A stretch of DNA of 24,235 nucleotides from JAGOSA01 sp043718505 (GCA_043718505.1 JAYSVN010000010.1:1-24235); one strand, 5' to 3'; counted from the stretch's first letter, positions 8,154-15,623 are shown. Made by a program: numbers and translations. The notes: generated by a model from the sequence alone, not told the origin.

Positions 8154-8181
8154 GGTAAAATATTAAACAAATTTAAGTAGT

Positions 8182-9486
8182 CTACTCTTCTGGCGCCGCT
8201 ACAAGTGTGACTGCAACAGTTTTTTCTACACCTTTACGAAGCAGCTTAAACGTTAGTTTGTCCCCCACTTTATGCTCACGAATAAGAATGGAAAGGCTTT
8301 GATCTTCATCCAGTTTTTTGCCATCAACTTCGATAATGACATCATCTTCCTGTATGCCAGCCTTTTCTGCAGGTGAACCTTTGTTGATAGCCGGATCATT
8401 CGTACTACTTCTTTTTACAAGCACGCCGTAATCAACAGAAAGTTTATTTTGTGCAGCAAGTTCGGGTGTTACTTTTATATAACGTATACCAACATATGGT
8501 CGTACGATTTTGCCTGTTGTTTTGACTGAATCAATAATGCCTTTGACTGAATTAATCGGCAAAGCAAAACCAATATTTTGTGATCCCTGGGCAACTGCCA
8601 CATTCACACCGATCACTTCCCCGTTTAAGTTGAGAAGCGGACCACCGGAATTGCCCGGATTGATGGCGGCATCAGTTTGAATAACTTTTTCCAATTGTTC
8701 GCTTTGACCATAACCGTCGCCGGCAATAATAGAACGCGAAAGACCGGAAACGACACCGAGAGAAACAGTATTTTTGAATTCACCAAGAGCATTGCCGATA
8801 GCAATGACAGATGAACCAAGCTCAAGCGTATCAGAGTCGCTAAGATTGAGGTACGGGTAATCATTGCCTTCAATTTTAATAATGGCAATATCATAGACCT
8901 GATCAACTGCAATTACCTTGGCAATTTTTTTGCGGCCGTCATTTAAGTTAACAGTGTATTCAGCAGTTTTATCTTCGGCAACATGACGATTAGTCACAAT
9001 ATAGCCATTAGTTGAGACCAAAAAGCCTGAACCGCTACCGACATCTTGTTTTTGTGTACCATTTTGTCTTTGTTGTGGAGTTGGAAAGAAAAAACCAAAC
9101 GGATCATTGAACGGCGTATTGTAGTATGTTTCGTATTTTGGAACATTTTTGCTGATCGTAATAGCAACAACTGCCGGATTAGCTTTCTTAACTGCATTGG
9201 TCACAATGCTTTCAGTTGAAAAAAGAGCTTCGCCTGAATTAGCACCGACAGCATTGGCTCCCATATTTTGGGAAATATAATTTCTGGCAAAAGCTGAGAA
9301 CACTCTTGAACGGAAAGTATAGACCAGGCCGGCTGCAATTATGAGAACCAGGAAAGCGCTGCTGGCAGCCACCATGACTGTCTTTCTGTGGTGTTTTGCC
9401 ATTTCAGCCTTATATATTTCTAACTTATCGTGCTCGCTTGGGGTAATCATTGTCTTATTATCTTGGTTATTTTCTGTATTTTCCAT
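8182..9486 (-). CDS. htrA: HtrA/DegP-type serine protease with PDZ domain
   Basis: Membrane-anchored extracytoplasmic protease for damaged proteins. A cytoplasmic N-terminus of about 35 residues precedes one membrane helix (about 37-57). The trypsin-like domain follows with the full triad: His168 in TNRHVA, Asp199 in YDIAIIK and Ser280 in GNSGGP. A single PDZ domain fills about residues 335-425 (RPYVGIRYI, SPAEKAGIQEDDVIIEVDG). The length of 434 aa is typical of DegS/HtrA proteins with one PDZ. The linker before the protease domain contains an aromatic and Pro-rich stretch (NDPFGFFFPTP), comparable to the regulatory LA loop. The ATG at 9486 is supported by a TTGCAT-17-TACAAT promoter whose +1 falls on the A of the start codon. 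Confidence 0.95.
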   Translation of the reverse strand: MENTENNQDNKTMITPSEHDKLEIYKAEMAKHHRKTVMVAASSAFLVLIIAAGLVYTFRSRVFSAFARNYISQNMGANAVGANSGEALFSTESIVTNAVKKANPAVVAITISKNVPKYETYYNTPFNDPFGFFFPTPQQRQNGTQKQDVGSGSGFLVSTNGYIVTNRHVAEDKTAEYTVNLNDGRKKIAKVIAVDQVYDIAIIKIEGNDYPYLNLSDSDTLELGSSVIAIGNALGEFKNTVSLGVVSGLSRSIIAGDGYGQSEQLEKVIQTDAAINPGNSGGPLLNLNGEVIGVNVAVAQGSQNIGFALPINSVKGIIDSVKTTGKIVRPYVGIRYIKVTPELAAQNKLSVDYGVLVKRSSTNDPAINKGSPAEKAGIQEDDVIIEVDGKKLDEDQSLSILIREHKVGDKLTFKLLRKGVEKTVAVTLVAAPEE

Positions 9487-9492
9487 ATCAAA

Positions 9493-9521
9493 ATTGTAAT
9501 GAATTTCATATTTTCATGCAA
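9493..9521 (-). promoter_or_regulatory. Promoter of htrA, leaderless spacing
   Basis: TTGCAT (9516-9521), a 17-nt spacer and TACAAT (9493-9498) on the minus strand. Six nt separate the -10 from the ATG at 9486, so the predicted transcript starts with the start codon. Confidence 0.7.
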
Positions 9522-9588
9522 CTATTTTCAACTATGTGTACTTTTTACAGCTCTGCTTTTCTGAGCATTTTGGCCTAGGTTTTATTAC

Positions 9589-10512
9589 TTATCTGCCAAT
9601 AGTAAATTGGCGGCCCTGCTTTATAATAATTCCTTCTTTTTGCATTGCTGTGAGAGCTTGCGACAGGCGCTCGCTCGGAATATTTAAATTTTCTTTATTT
9701 TTTAACTTTTCTTGAAGTTCTCTTAATGTGCTTTGTGATTGAATGAGATTGCGCAAAATAGCGCCGCGAGCTTCACGGAGGGATCCTTTGAATTTCGATT
9801 GTTTGGTGTAACTTTTATGGCGGTCGTTTGTGGCTGTGCCGATTTTTTTGAGGTACGAACCATAATCCATAAGAGCGTAATACCATTCACGGGGATTTTT
9901 CTTGTCGAGAGTTTGTTCAATGAGTGGAAAGAGTTCACTGTCAGCAATTTTGCGTACGGTTTTAATTTTGGTATCAATTTTTCTGTGAGTAATGTTCTTT
10001 ATTTTGCGAAAATTATTATCAGAAAAAAATGAATAGATAAAAACGCTTCGAATGTTTGTTTCAATGCAAACGTATGGTTTGTTATATGCAAAAGCCAGAA
10101 TGGCTCTGGCTGTATACGGACCAATGCCGGGAAGTTTAACGAGCTCTTCCGGAGTCTGAGGAATTTCGCCTGCAAATTCTTTTTGTACGATCTTGGCGAG
10201 AAGCCAGAGGCTTTTTCCTCTGCGATTGTAACCGAGGCCTGACCATTCGGCGAGAACTTCGCGTAGCTCAGCCTGTGCGAGCTTTTTGAGCGTGGGCCAT
10301 TTTTTTAAAAATGAAATATATTTTGAAACTACCCTCTCAGCCTGTGTCTGCTGGAGCATAATTTCGGAAACCAGAATATGGTACGGGTTTTTGGTATTTC
10401 GCCAGGGAAAATCACGCTTACCTTCTTTCTTTGTTTTTTTATAGTGATTCCAAACTGTATTCTTAAAATTTTCAAGATTTTTGTTGGTAATTTTTGAACT
10501 GATATTTTTCAT
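9589..10512 (-). CDS. MutY-like HhH-GPD DNA glycosylase lacking the iron-sulfur cluster
   Basis: Base-excision repair glycosylase of the MutY/Nth superfamily. The 307-aa protein shows FPWR (35-38), the MutY signature SEIMLQQTQ with Glu50 at the catalytic position, the helix-hairpin-helix LPGIGPYTARAIL (127-139) and then CIETNIRSVF, where Glu151 sits at the position of the conserved catalytic Asp. The four cysteines that hold the 4Fe-4S cluster in standard MutY and Nth are missing: after ALMDYGSYL (213-221) the sequence has no cysteine. The C-terminal 70 residues (FKGSLREARGAIL and onward) look like a winged-helix domain, not the NUDIX-like MutY domain. Adenine-versus-8-oxoG activity is inferred from family only; other base specificity is possible. 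Confidence 0.82.
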   Translation of the reverse strand: MKNISSKITNKNLENFKNTVWNHYKKTKKEGKRDFPWRNTKNPYHILVSEIMLQQTQAERVVSKYISFLKKWPTLKKLAQAELREVLAEWSGLGYNRRGKSLWLLAKIVQKEFAGEIPQTPEELVKLPGIGPYTARAILAFAYNKPYVCIETNIRSVFIYSFFSDNNFRKIKNITHRKIDTKIKTVRKIADSELFPLIEQTLDKKNPREWYYALMDYGSYLKKIGTATNDRHKSYTKQSKFKGSLREARGAILRNLIQSQSTLRELQEKLKNKENLNIPSERLSQALTAMQKEGIIIKQGRQFTIGR

Positions 10513-10554
10513 ATATACATTTCATAAATTCATTTATCATCTTTATTCCTCTAA

Positions 10555-11640
10555 TTACATCGGCAATACAAAAGCCTTGCTCATATATGCCAGAGATGAT
10601 AAAGCTACAAAAGTGAAAACTCCCAGTACTACCTGCCATGGATGCTGGCGGCGGATTTCAACAAATATAAACAAAATCAATCCAAGGAGAAGCATCAACG
10701 CCAAACCGACTAAAGCATAATTTGAAATATGGGGCATGCGCACAAGGGCTTTTTGCAAAAATGTTGAAAGCTGATTTGTCTTTTCTGGCGACACCATAGC
10801 CTGTGTTCTTAAGTCAGTAGTCAACCCAGAGGACATTTCATTTTGAGCGTTACTATCCTGGGAAACTGAAGTATTTGAATTAGACGGAGTAGGTGAAATA
10901 TTTTGGGCAACAATGACTGAAGGATTTTCAGAAATAATACGGACCTGTTTCTTCGGAGTTGGCGATGTATTTTCTTCAGGAGTGGCGCTGGCAACTTTTG
11001 TACCAAGTACTTCCGGACTTGAGGCTGCTGCACTTGCAATCGGAATACCGTCACTATTATCTTGGCCTGAATCTGCAAAGTCCGACGGTGTACCAAAAAG
11101 TTGAACTACAAACGTCGTTTGCCTGCCCTGCCAGGTAGCAGTCTTGGTTGCTACGCCAATTTCGCGAAAGCGCGGGTCAATAATATTTTCTTTATGTTTC
11201 GGCGAAGCCAGCCAGGCATTTTGAATGTCGGCTGATTCAGTAAAATCTACTGCTAGATTTTCACCGGCATAGACAAAATTATAGCCGGCTTTTTGAAACC
11301 AATACCATGGTGTTGTACCGTCAGGACTCGTATGTGAAAAATACTGGCGCGCAGCCATATCTTCAGCTTTGAGCTGTGCTGCTTTCGTGAGCGTCTCACT
11401 TACTACCAGCGCCGGTCCATCGTCAGCAATTCGGGCTTGGTTCGCAAGATCGATAAGCACAGAAGAATACACTGCTGCGCCCTGACTTGTTCCTACGATA
11501 AAGCGATTGGAAACAGCTGATGAAATAAAGAAAATAATACCTATAGCCAGAACTACAGAAAGACCGGCATATTCAAAGAGCGCCGGCTTATAATTATTGC
11601 CATGGTGCGGGATAAAAACGTATTTAATACGACGTCTCAT
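10555..11640 (-). CDS. CAP/SCP-domain membrane protein
   Basis: A 361-aa protein with an N-terminal membrane helix (about residues 25-45), then an extracytoplasmic CAP (SCP/PR1-like) domain of about 125 residues. Family motifs are AAQLKAEDMAAR, FSHTSPDG, AGENLAV, WLASPKHKENIID, EIGVA and VVQLFG. After it comes a Ser/Thr/Pro-rich linker of about 110 residues and two more membrane helices near the C-terminus. Bacterial CAP proteins are mostly uncharacterised; wall or host interaction is inference only. The frame opens with TTG at 11652, but TACAAT (11652-11657) overlaps that codon and leaves the ATG at 11640 as the sensible start. It lies 26 nt after the stop of the surface protein gene on the same strand. 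Confidence 0.85.
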   Translation of the reverse strand: MRRRIKYVFIPHHGNNYKPALFEYAGLSVVLAIGIIFFISSAVSNRFIVGTSQGAAVYSSVLIDLANQARIADDGPALVVSETLTKAAQLKAEDMAARQYFSHTSPDGTTPWYWFQKAGYNFVYAGENLAVDFTESADIQNAWLASPKHKENIIDPRFREIGVATKTATWQGRQTTFVVQLFGTPSDFADSGQDNSDGIPIASAAASSPEVLGTKVASATPEENTSPTPKKQVRIISENPSVIVAQNISPTPSNSNTSVSQDSNAQNEMSSGLTTDLRTQAMVSPEKTNQLSTFLQKALVRMPHISNYALVGLALMLLLGLILFIFVEIRRQHPWQVVLGVFTFVALSSLAYMSKAFVLPM

Positions 11641-11651
11641 ATAACTATGCA

Positions 11652-11680
11652 ATTGTACAATAGAAGTTATTCGCGAGGAA
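11652..11680 (-). promoter_or_regulatory. Possible promoter of the CAP-domain gene
   Basis: TTCCTC (11675-11680), a 17-nt spacer and TACAAT (11652-11657) on the minus strand, 11 nt before the ATG at 11640. The -35 is weak and overlaps the end of the upstream gene. Confidence 0.4.
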
Positions 11681-13340
11681 TAGACGCTGTTACCGGGTTT
11701 TCACTCCAGTTTATGAGAGGGCTTGGAATCGAAAGATTAAGGCTTGGGCATTCCAGGTTATTAATCTGATTTTTGGTCGTAAGATAGACGATACCTGTTG
11801 AATTAGTGATATTCCAAGGCTCGAGAATTTTGATGAAATATCTGCGCTGTAAAAGATGGACTGATGCTTCGGTAGTTTCATCAAATTTGCCGCTCACCGT
11901 CAAAGTGATGCCAAGTTCTTTATTCAGGAATGTCTGGAGTTTTTTGACTTCTTCCGGATTGTTTTTGTAGCCATGGCGAAGGTAATCGTTGAGATAAATA
12001 CCGCAAGCTGCTGTTTCGCCGAGAACTTGTCCTGGTGCTGTAGTGTTAACACCACCACCAATTATTCCCCCGCCTCCACCACCGCCTGCAGGCACAAAAG
12101 TTGTGCCACCGCCACTGCCACCGCCACCTCCACTACCACCACCGCTGCCTCCACCTGATCCACCTGATCCGCCCGTACCATCACCACCCGTTCCACCGAC
12201 AGCTAGGTTGTAAACAATACAGTAGGTAGTACCACTGTTTGGAATAAATACTGAATCATAGTTATCACCTGCAGTACCGGTATTTCCGTAACAATAAAAA
12301 CCGAGTGTTGTATCCGGAGTGTCGCTGACACGGGTACCATCAGTATTTAGTTCAGCAATATTGTAGCGACCGGTACTTTGAAGAGTGCTGGTTGAAAGTT
12401 TACCGTTTGCATCTGTTGTACCAATTTTTGTCCAAGCTGTACTGTCAGCAAGTCCTGGATATGGTTCGCTCTGATCATTTGCCGCTCTACTTGCTTCGTA
12501 AATATAACCAAAATCAATACCTGAAAGTACGGTGCAGCCGCTTGGTACGGTAAATACGCCACTAGTATTTGGGCCATTAGCTTCGCGCGTCATTGTTGTA
12601 CCTGATGGGCAGGAATATTTTGAAATCTCAAGAGTACCGGTTGTCGGTGCTGTCGTTGTTGATTTTATTTTATTGATAATAACCAATGTTGGATTTGGAA
12701 GTTGCTCATTGATTGAGATGTGTCCGTCTGAGCTATGGTATGCCTCACTGTCATTTGAGGCATCCTGGTCAAAGAGCTCGTCACTGTATGTCTTAAAGTA
12801 ATCAATAGTGTAGACAAAGCCTTCAACTTTATCGTGATAAATTGGAGCTTCCCAAACAACTGGATTGGTCATGATTTCCTGGCCGTAATAGTAATTGCCA
12901 AAATCGAGACCTTCATAGGTCACGCACTCTGCATCATTTTGTGTTGAACTTTCAAAAAGACGAGTATTGAATTCGAGTTGAGTTGTGATATTTGTAGTCT
13001 CCAATATATCCCCTGTTGGTCCACCATAACTAGTTGTAGTGTTGAGGCCAGGAATAGTAAACGTGTCGCCGCTAACTGCATCGACATCTGCAATGTTACC
13101 TGCAGTATCAAAAACTACTTTGCAGACGCGAATGCTGCCGATTGGGTTTTGGCCGCCGCCGTTTCCGCCGTAACCGCCGTCGTTGTCATCACCATCCTGA
13201 TAATCGGGATAACCACTATTGGTTGCATAGGCAATACCAGGGTTTAGAATCCCCGCCGAAGAGGCCAAAATAAGCCCTGTTACCATCAGTGCTGTAAAAA
13301 CGCCTTGTATACCAATACGCAAAAAATGCTTGATTTTCAT
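11667..13340 (-). CDS. Secreted surface protein: prealbumin-like domains, Gly linker and peptidoglycan-binding-like domain
   Basis: A 557-aa exported protein. A signal peptide (hydrophobic 10-31) probably ends at AYA39. Two beta-rich regions follow: about 66-222, and about 235-380, where GTLEISK, GTTDANGKL and GRYNIAE resemble SpaA/Cna_B prealbumin-like adhesin domains. A Gly/Ser linker (about 382-430) and a VLGE motif lead to the C-terminal domain (about 446-531). Its pattern YLNDYLRHG, NNPEEVKKLQTFLN, VSGKFDETTEASV and the ILEPWN segment match the peptidoglycan-binding-like domain common in Parcubacteria secreted proteins. It is likely retained on the cell wall through that domain. It has its own promoter (13406-13433) with a 59-nt leader carrying a hairpin. 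Adhesin function is inferred. Confidence 0.82.
   Translation of the reverse strand: MKIKHFLRIGIQGVFTALMVTGLILASSAGILNPGIAYATNSGYPDYQDGDDNDGGYGGNGGGQNPIGSIRVCKVVFDTAGNIADVDAVSGDTFTIPGLNTTTSYGGPTGDILETTNITTQLEFNTRLFESSTQNDAECVTYEGLDFGNYYYGQEIMTNPVVWEAPIYHDKVEGFVYTIDYFKTYSDELFDQDASNDSEAYHSSDGHISINEQLPNPTLVIINKIKSTTTAPTTGTLEISKYSCPSGTTMTREANGPNTSGVFTVPSGCTVLSGIDFGYIYEASRAANDQSEPYPGLADSTAWTKIGTTDANGKLSTSTLQSTGRYNIAELNTDGTRVSDTPDTTLGFYCYGNTGTAGDNYDSVFIPNSGTTYCIVYNLAVGGTGGDGTGGSGGSGGGSGGGSGGGGGSGGGTTFVPAGGGGGGGIIGGGVNTTAPGQVLGETAACGIYLNDYLRHGYKNNPEEVKKLQTFLNKELGITLTVSGKFDETTEASVHLLQRRYFIKILEPWNITNSTGIVYLTTKNQINNLECPSLNLSIPSPLINWSENPVTASIPRE
12035..12185. repeat. GC-rich low-complexity tract encoding the Gly/Ser linker
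   Basis: Degenerate repeats of CCACCA/CCGCC units on the plus strand, coding for runs of Gly and Ser on the minus strand within the surface protein. It is a coding simple-sequence tract and could vary in length between strains. Confidence 0.7.
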
Positions 13341-13374
13341 AAGCTAAATAATGATTATGTCTGTTAATAGACTC

Positions 13375-13394
13375 TCCCGAAGCGATTTTCGGGA
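13375..13394 (-). other. Hairpin in the 5' leader of the surface protein mRNA
   Basis: A 7-bp perfect inverted repeat, TCCCGAA (13375-13381) with TTCGGGA (13388-13394), around a 6-nt loop. It falls a few nt after the predicted transcription start (about 13399), with no T run, so it is more likely an mRNA-stabilising 5' structure than a terminator. Confidence 0.5.
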
Positions 13395-13405
13395 CTTCTA
13401 ACCCA

Positions 13406-13433
13406 ATACTATGCCTAAAACTGTTTATGTCAA
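13406..13433 (-). promoter_or_regulatory. Strong promoter of the secreted surface protein
   Basis: Perfect TTGACA (13428-13433), a 16-nt spacer and TAGTAT (13406-13411) on the minus strand. The predicted start is near 13399, giving a 59-nt untranslated leader. The same TTGACA-16-TAGTAT arrangement drives the YqgE gene. Confidence 0.75.
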
Positions 13434-13459
13434 GGTTCGACACAAACCAGTCTTAAAAC

Positions 13460-13489
13460 AAAAATCTCCCGGCTTAGCGAGAGATTTTT
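13460..13489 (-). terminator. Rho-independent terminator
   Basis: AAAAATCTC (13460-13468) pairs with GAGATTTTT (13481-13489), giving a T tract on either strand. It lies ten nt after the stop of the 66-aa membrane protein gene and separates it from the surface protein promoter. Confidence 0.8.
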
Positions 13490-13498
13490 GTTTAAGTT

Positions 13499-13699
13499 TT
13501 ATTGGCTTGGTGTTTCATTGGAGGCACCATTCAAATCTACCTGGACTTCAAGTGTTTTATCGTTTCCGCCGCTATTGCCGCGTCCGCGATAGTACCACCA
13601 CAATCCCCCGGCAACCAACAGAATGATTATGACGACGAGAAGTACTGTATTTGCACCGCTCGCAGCACTTCCTCCACCATTGTTGTAATTATTGTCCAT
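13499..13699 (-). CDS. Small single-helix membrane protein
   Basis: A 66-aa protein of unknown function. An N-terminal Asn/Gly/Ser-rich segment of about 17 residues precedes one membrane helix (ANTVLLVVIIILLVAGGLWW, about 16-35), a short basic stretch (YYRGRG) and a polar tail. The basic residues after the helix suggest the N-terminus lies outside. It starts 8 nt after the stop of the DUF5670-like gene and is followed by a clear terminator, so the two tiny genes probably form one operon. I know no defined family for it. Confidence 0.65.
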   Translation of the reverse strand: MDNNYNNGGGSAASGANTVLLVVIIILLVAGGLWWYYRGRGNSGGNDKTLEVQVDLNGASNETPSQ

Positions 13700-13707
13700 A
13701 TAATTTT

Positions 13708-13863
13708 TTAGCCTTTAATCGGATTTTGTCCGCGAATAACGCGAATCAAAAAGAGAATTACTGCAGCAACGAGGAGAATATGAATAAAGCTACCAATAGT
13801 ATAAACACCGACGACACCGAGAAGCCAAAGGACAAGCAAGACAATAGCAATTGTTGTAAGCAT
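13708..13863 (-). CDS. Lmo0937/DUF5670-like 51-aa membrane protein
   Basis: A very short gene, reading MLTTIAIVLLVLWLLG, then VYTIGSFIHILLVAAVILFLIRVIRG, with a short polar end. Two membrane helices are separated by a turn containing GSFIHILLV. This matches the lmo0937 family (DUF5670) of tiny membrane proteins, whose usual form has LWLLG and GGFIHILLV at the same places and about 50 residues. Function is unknown; in some bacteria such genes are stress-induced. The ATG at 13863 is preceded by CACAAT at the six-nt leaderless spacing. It probably shares a transcript with the 66-aa gene that follows. Confidence 0.8.
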   Translation of the reverse strand: MLTTIAIVLLVLWLLGVVGVYTIGSFIHILLVAAVILFLIRVIRGQNPIKG

Positions 13864-13869
13864 AAGCTA

Positions 13870-13875
13870 ATTGTG
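13870..13875 (-). promoter_or_regulatory. Possible -10 of the DUF5670-like operon
   Basis: CACAAT on the minus strand, six nt before the ATG at 13863. It overlaps a small inverted repeat (GTGC-GCAA-GCAC, 13873-13884). No good -35 is seen. Confidence 0.35.
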
Positions 13876-13944
13876 CGCAAGCACCGTTAATTAATAACGA
13901 TTAATACATGTGTCCGACCTATATTCAGCTTACACCTATTTATT

Positions 13945-14190
13945 TTATTTATCCAGTGTTGACTTAGTTTTTTTCTTGTTGCGTTTCTTAAAAAGAAAAT
14001 TGAGCCATGGTTGGTCTTTGATGCGTTCTTCAATTTTATGAATATCGTCCTGAACTGTATCTGAAATTTTATTTGCTTTCCTTAAAAATTTTATGAGATA
14101 CACAATTGCTACACAAAGAAGAACAACAAGAACAATTGTGGCAATTGTCGCCACAAAGAAAAAAATATCTGATTTCATGATGCTGTCCAT
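13945..14190 (-). CDS. Small single-helix membrane protein with charged tail
   Basis: An 81-aa protein of unknown function. One long hydrophobic helix (about residues 9-34, FFFVATIATIVLVVLLCVAIVYLI) is followed by an amphipathic charged segment that could form a coiled coil (ANKISDTVQDDIHKIEERI) and a very basic end (FKKRNKKKTKS). The layout loosely resembles DUF948-type proteins, but I cannot assign it. It lies 40 nt after the stop of the sensor-like gene. TATAAT at 14209-14214 and TACAAT at 14191-14196 are possible -10 elements; the second would favour the internal ATG at 14178. Confidence 0.65.
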   Translation of the reverse strand: MDSIMKSDIFFFVATIATIVLVVLLCVAIVYLIKFLRKANKISDTVQDDIHKIEERIKDQPWLNFLFKKRNKKKTKSTLDK

Positions 14191-14230
14191 ATTGTATGTT
14201 GGGAAATTATTATATGTTAGAGAATTTTAA

Positions 14231-14818
14231 TTACTTATTTTTCCTTCCGACAATTTTTCGCAAGTGATGAATTCCTCTACTAGATGTAATTATAATGAGA
14301 AGTACTGCCGCAATCCATCCAAAAAATACCAGGCTACCGAGCTCCATAATTCTGTCTTCTGTTTCGTTCAAGCTACGGGCCGACATGACAAAACCTGAAT
14401 CATTTGGACCTTTGTAATGTGTAATGACTGCTGCGTAGCGTTGTCCCTTTTCAGGCTGCCAGGTAATACGATTTTGCCCTTTCCCTGCATGCTCAAAAAC
14501 TCCTTTTGGCGGTTTTGGTAATTCACCTTTGTATAGTGCTGAGCCGGCAATAGGGCTACCTGATTCATCATAGATAACAACAAAAGGAGCAAGGCCTTGG
14601 TCAATAGTTCTTCCCGGCGCCGGACTAAGAGAATTAGCGGGCATGCCGGCGGCAAGACCTGCTGCTGTATCCTCGGCTATTTGAATTTGCGGGTCATTGG
14701 CACTCTGCCTGTAAACTTGCTGAGTAGTTGCATAGATGAGCAGAGAAAAAAGTGTGGCAAGAATAAGCGCCAGAACTCTTGGTTTGCGAAGAAATAGTAA
14801 TAGCTTGTCGATAATCAT
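14231..14818 (-). CDS. Two-helix membrane protein with extracytoplasmic sensor-like domain
   Basis: A 195-aa protein of unknown function. The first membrane helix (about residues 14-32) and second (about 157-177, LGSLVFFGWIAAVLLIIIT) enclose about 120 extracytoplasmic residues. That part contains APFVVIYDESGSPIAGSAL and YAAVITHYKG, which look like the beta strands of PAS/Cache-like sensor domains in histidine kinases. The protein ends about 18 residues after the second helix, so no kinase, HAMP or cyclase domain is attached. A TATACT with extended TG lies exactly six nt upstream of the ATG, which supports this start and a leaderless mRNA. Confidence 0.7.
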   Translation of the reverse strand: MIIDKLLLFLRKPRVLALILATLFSLLIYATTQQVYRQSANDPQIQIAEDTAAGLAAGMPANSLSPAPGRTIDQGLAPFVVIYDESGSPIAGSALYKGELPKPPKGVFEHAGKGQNRITWQPEKGQRYAAVITHYKGPNDSGFVMSARSLNETEDRIMELGSLVFFGWIAAVLLIIITSSRGIHHLRKIVGRKNK

Positions 14819-14824
14819 GCGACT

Positions 14825-14833
14825 AGTATATCA
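14825..14833 (-). promoter_or_regulatory. Extended -10 element, leaderless spacing
   Basis: TG-A-TATACT on the minus strand (14825-14833), six nt before the ATG at 14818. The predicted +1 is the A of the start codon. Confidence 0.5.
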
Positions 14834-14887
14834 CCGAATTTTGGATTACGCAGATCAGATTATGCGGAATTATGAATTAAGCGTAAA

Positions 14888-15553
14888 TTATTTCAGCGGA
14901 CCGGCTTCAGTGCGGAGCTTAAATGAATTTCTGATTGTTTCGAGAATAGCAAAGGCCTGTTCTTTGTCGAATTCAACCACAGTACCAGGATCATAATTAT
15001 CTACGTTTGTTGTGTGAACAGTAAGCGCAACTTCGTAGCAGACATTATCGTATAGGGTTCGGTAAATACGCGATGTATATAAGTTCCCTGCGCCAGCATC
15101 ACTTGCGTCGATACGCTTCATTGTAGTGTTAGTATCAACATCAACAAATTCCCCTGTCGCTTCGGCCGGCTTGGCAAAACATTTTGATTCGGTATTTTTA
15201 CTCTTATTCGACGAAACAGTTGCATAGCCTTCACTGAAATTACTCTTCGGTGTAGCAAATGAACCATCAGGAAATGCCATAGTTACGAGCGGATTGCCGA
15301 GGAATCCTCCGCGGGCTGTCGCCTTCTTTGATAAAACAAAATCTTTCGGGTACGAGACTGTATAGACCGTACTCATGTCTTCGGTGCTGTTATATGTACC
15401 GCTTTCAAAGTCTTGCCAGTCTTCAGGCACATTTGCGCCGTCAGTTGTGTCGGTCGGTGCATTAGCCCTGTTTTTACCTATAAAAATGACCGCCAGGACT
15501 ACTAAAATAACCAATATGGCCCCAATCACTATATTTCTGGTTTCAGTATTCAT
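14888..15553 (-). CDS. Membrane-anchored hypothetical protein
   Basis: A 221-aa protein with an N-terminal helix (NIVIGAILVILVVLAVIFIG) that anchors an extracytoplasmic domain. That domain has SYPKDFVLSK near its start and ends with FAILETIRNSFKL. This arrangement recalls PsbP-fold secreted proteins, but the resemblance is weak and no function is claimed. Three residues in the domain are Cys, compatible with one disulfide. The frame begins at an ATG at 15562, but a TTGCTT-17-TATACC promoter ends at that codon. The ATG at 15553, with about 3 nt of leader, is therefore the chosen start. Confidence 0.65.
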   Translation of the reverse strand: MNTETRNIVIGAILVILVVLAVIFIGKNRANAPTDTTDGANVPEDWQDFESGTYNSTEDMSTVYTVSYPKDFVLSKKATARGGFLGNPLVTMAFPDGSFATPKSNFSEGYATVSSNKSKNTESKCFAKPAEATGEFVDVDTNTTMKRIDASDAGAGNLYTSRIYRTLYDNVCYEVALTVHTTNVDNYDPGTVVEFDKEQAFAILETIRNSFKLRTEAGPLK

Positions 15554-15562
15554 AATACTCAT

Positions 15563-15591
15563 GGTATACGCTTCGAGGCTAAAAAAAGCAA
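15563..15591 (-). promoter_or_regulatory. Promoter of the 15553 anchored protein
   Basis: TTGCTT (15586-15591), a 17-nt spacer and TATACC (15563-15568) on the minus strand, nine nt before the ATG at 15553. It directly abuts the YqgE terminator. Confidence 0.5.
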
Positions 15592-15595
15592 GCGG

Positions 15596-15623
15596 TAATA
15601 AAAAATCCCGACTAAGTCGGGAT
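15596..15623 (-). terminator. Rho-independent terminator of the YqgE gene
   Basis: Perfect 8-bp stem (15605-15612 with 15616-15623; ATCCCGAC/GTCGGGAT) and a 3-nt loop, followed on the minus strand by TTTTTTATT-type sequence. It lies 13 nt after the YqgE stop. Confidence 0.88.

Noticed and set aside
12035..12185. CRISPR-like or tandem repeat array
   Set aside because: The repeats are irregular trinucleotide-like units that encode a Gly/Ser linker in an open gene; there are no spacers of even length.
14841..14868. Imperfect 14-nt tandem repeat before the sensor-like gene
   Set aside because: Only two diverged copies are present, with several mismatches; this is expected by chance in AT-rich sequence.
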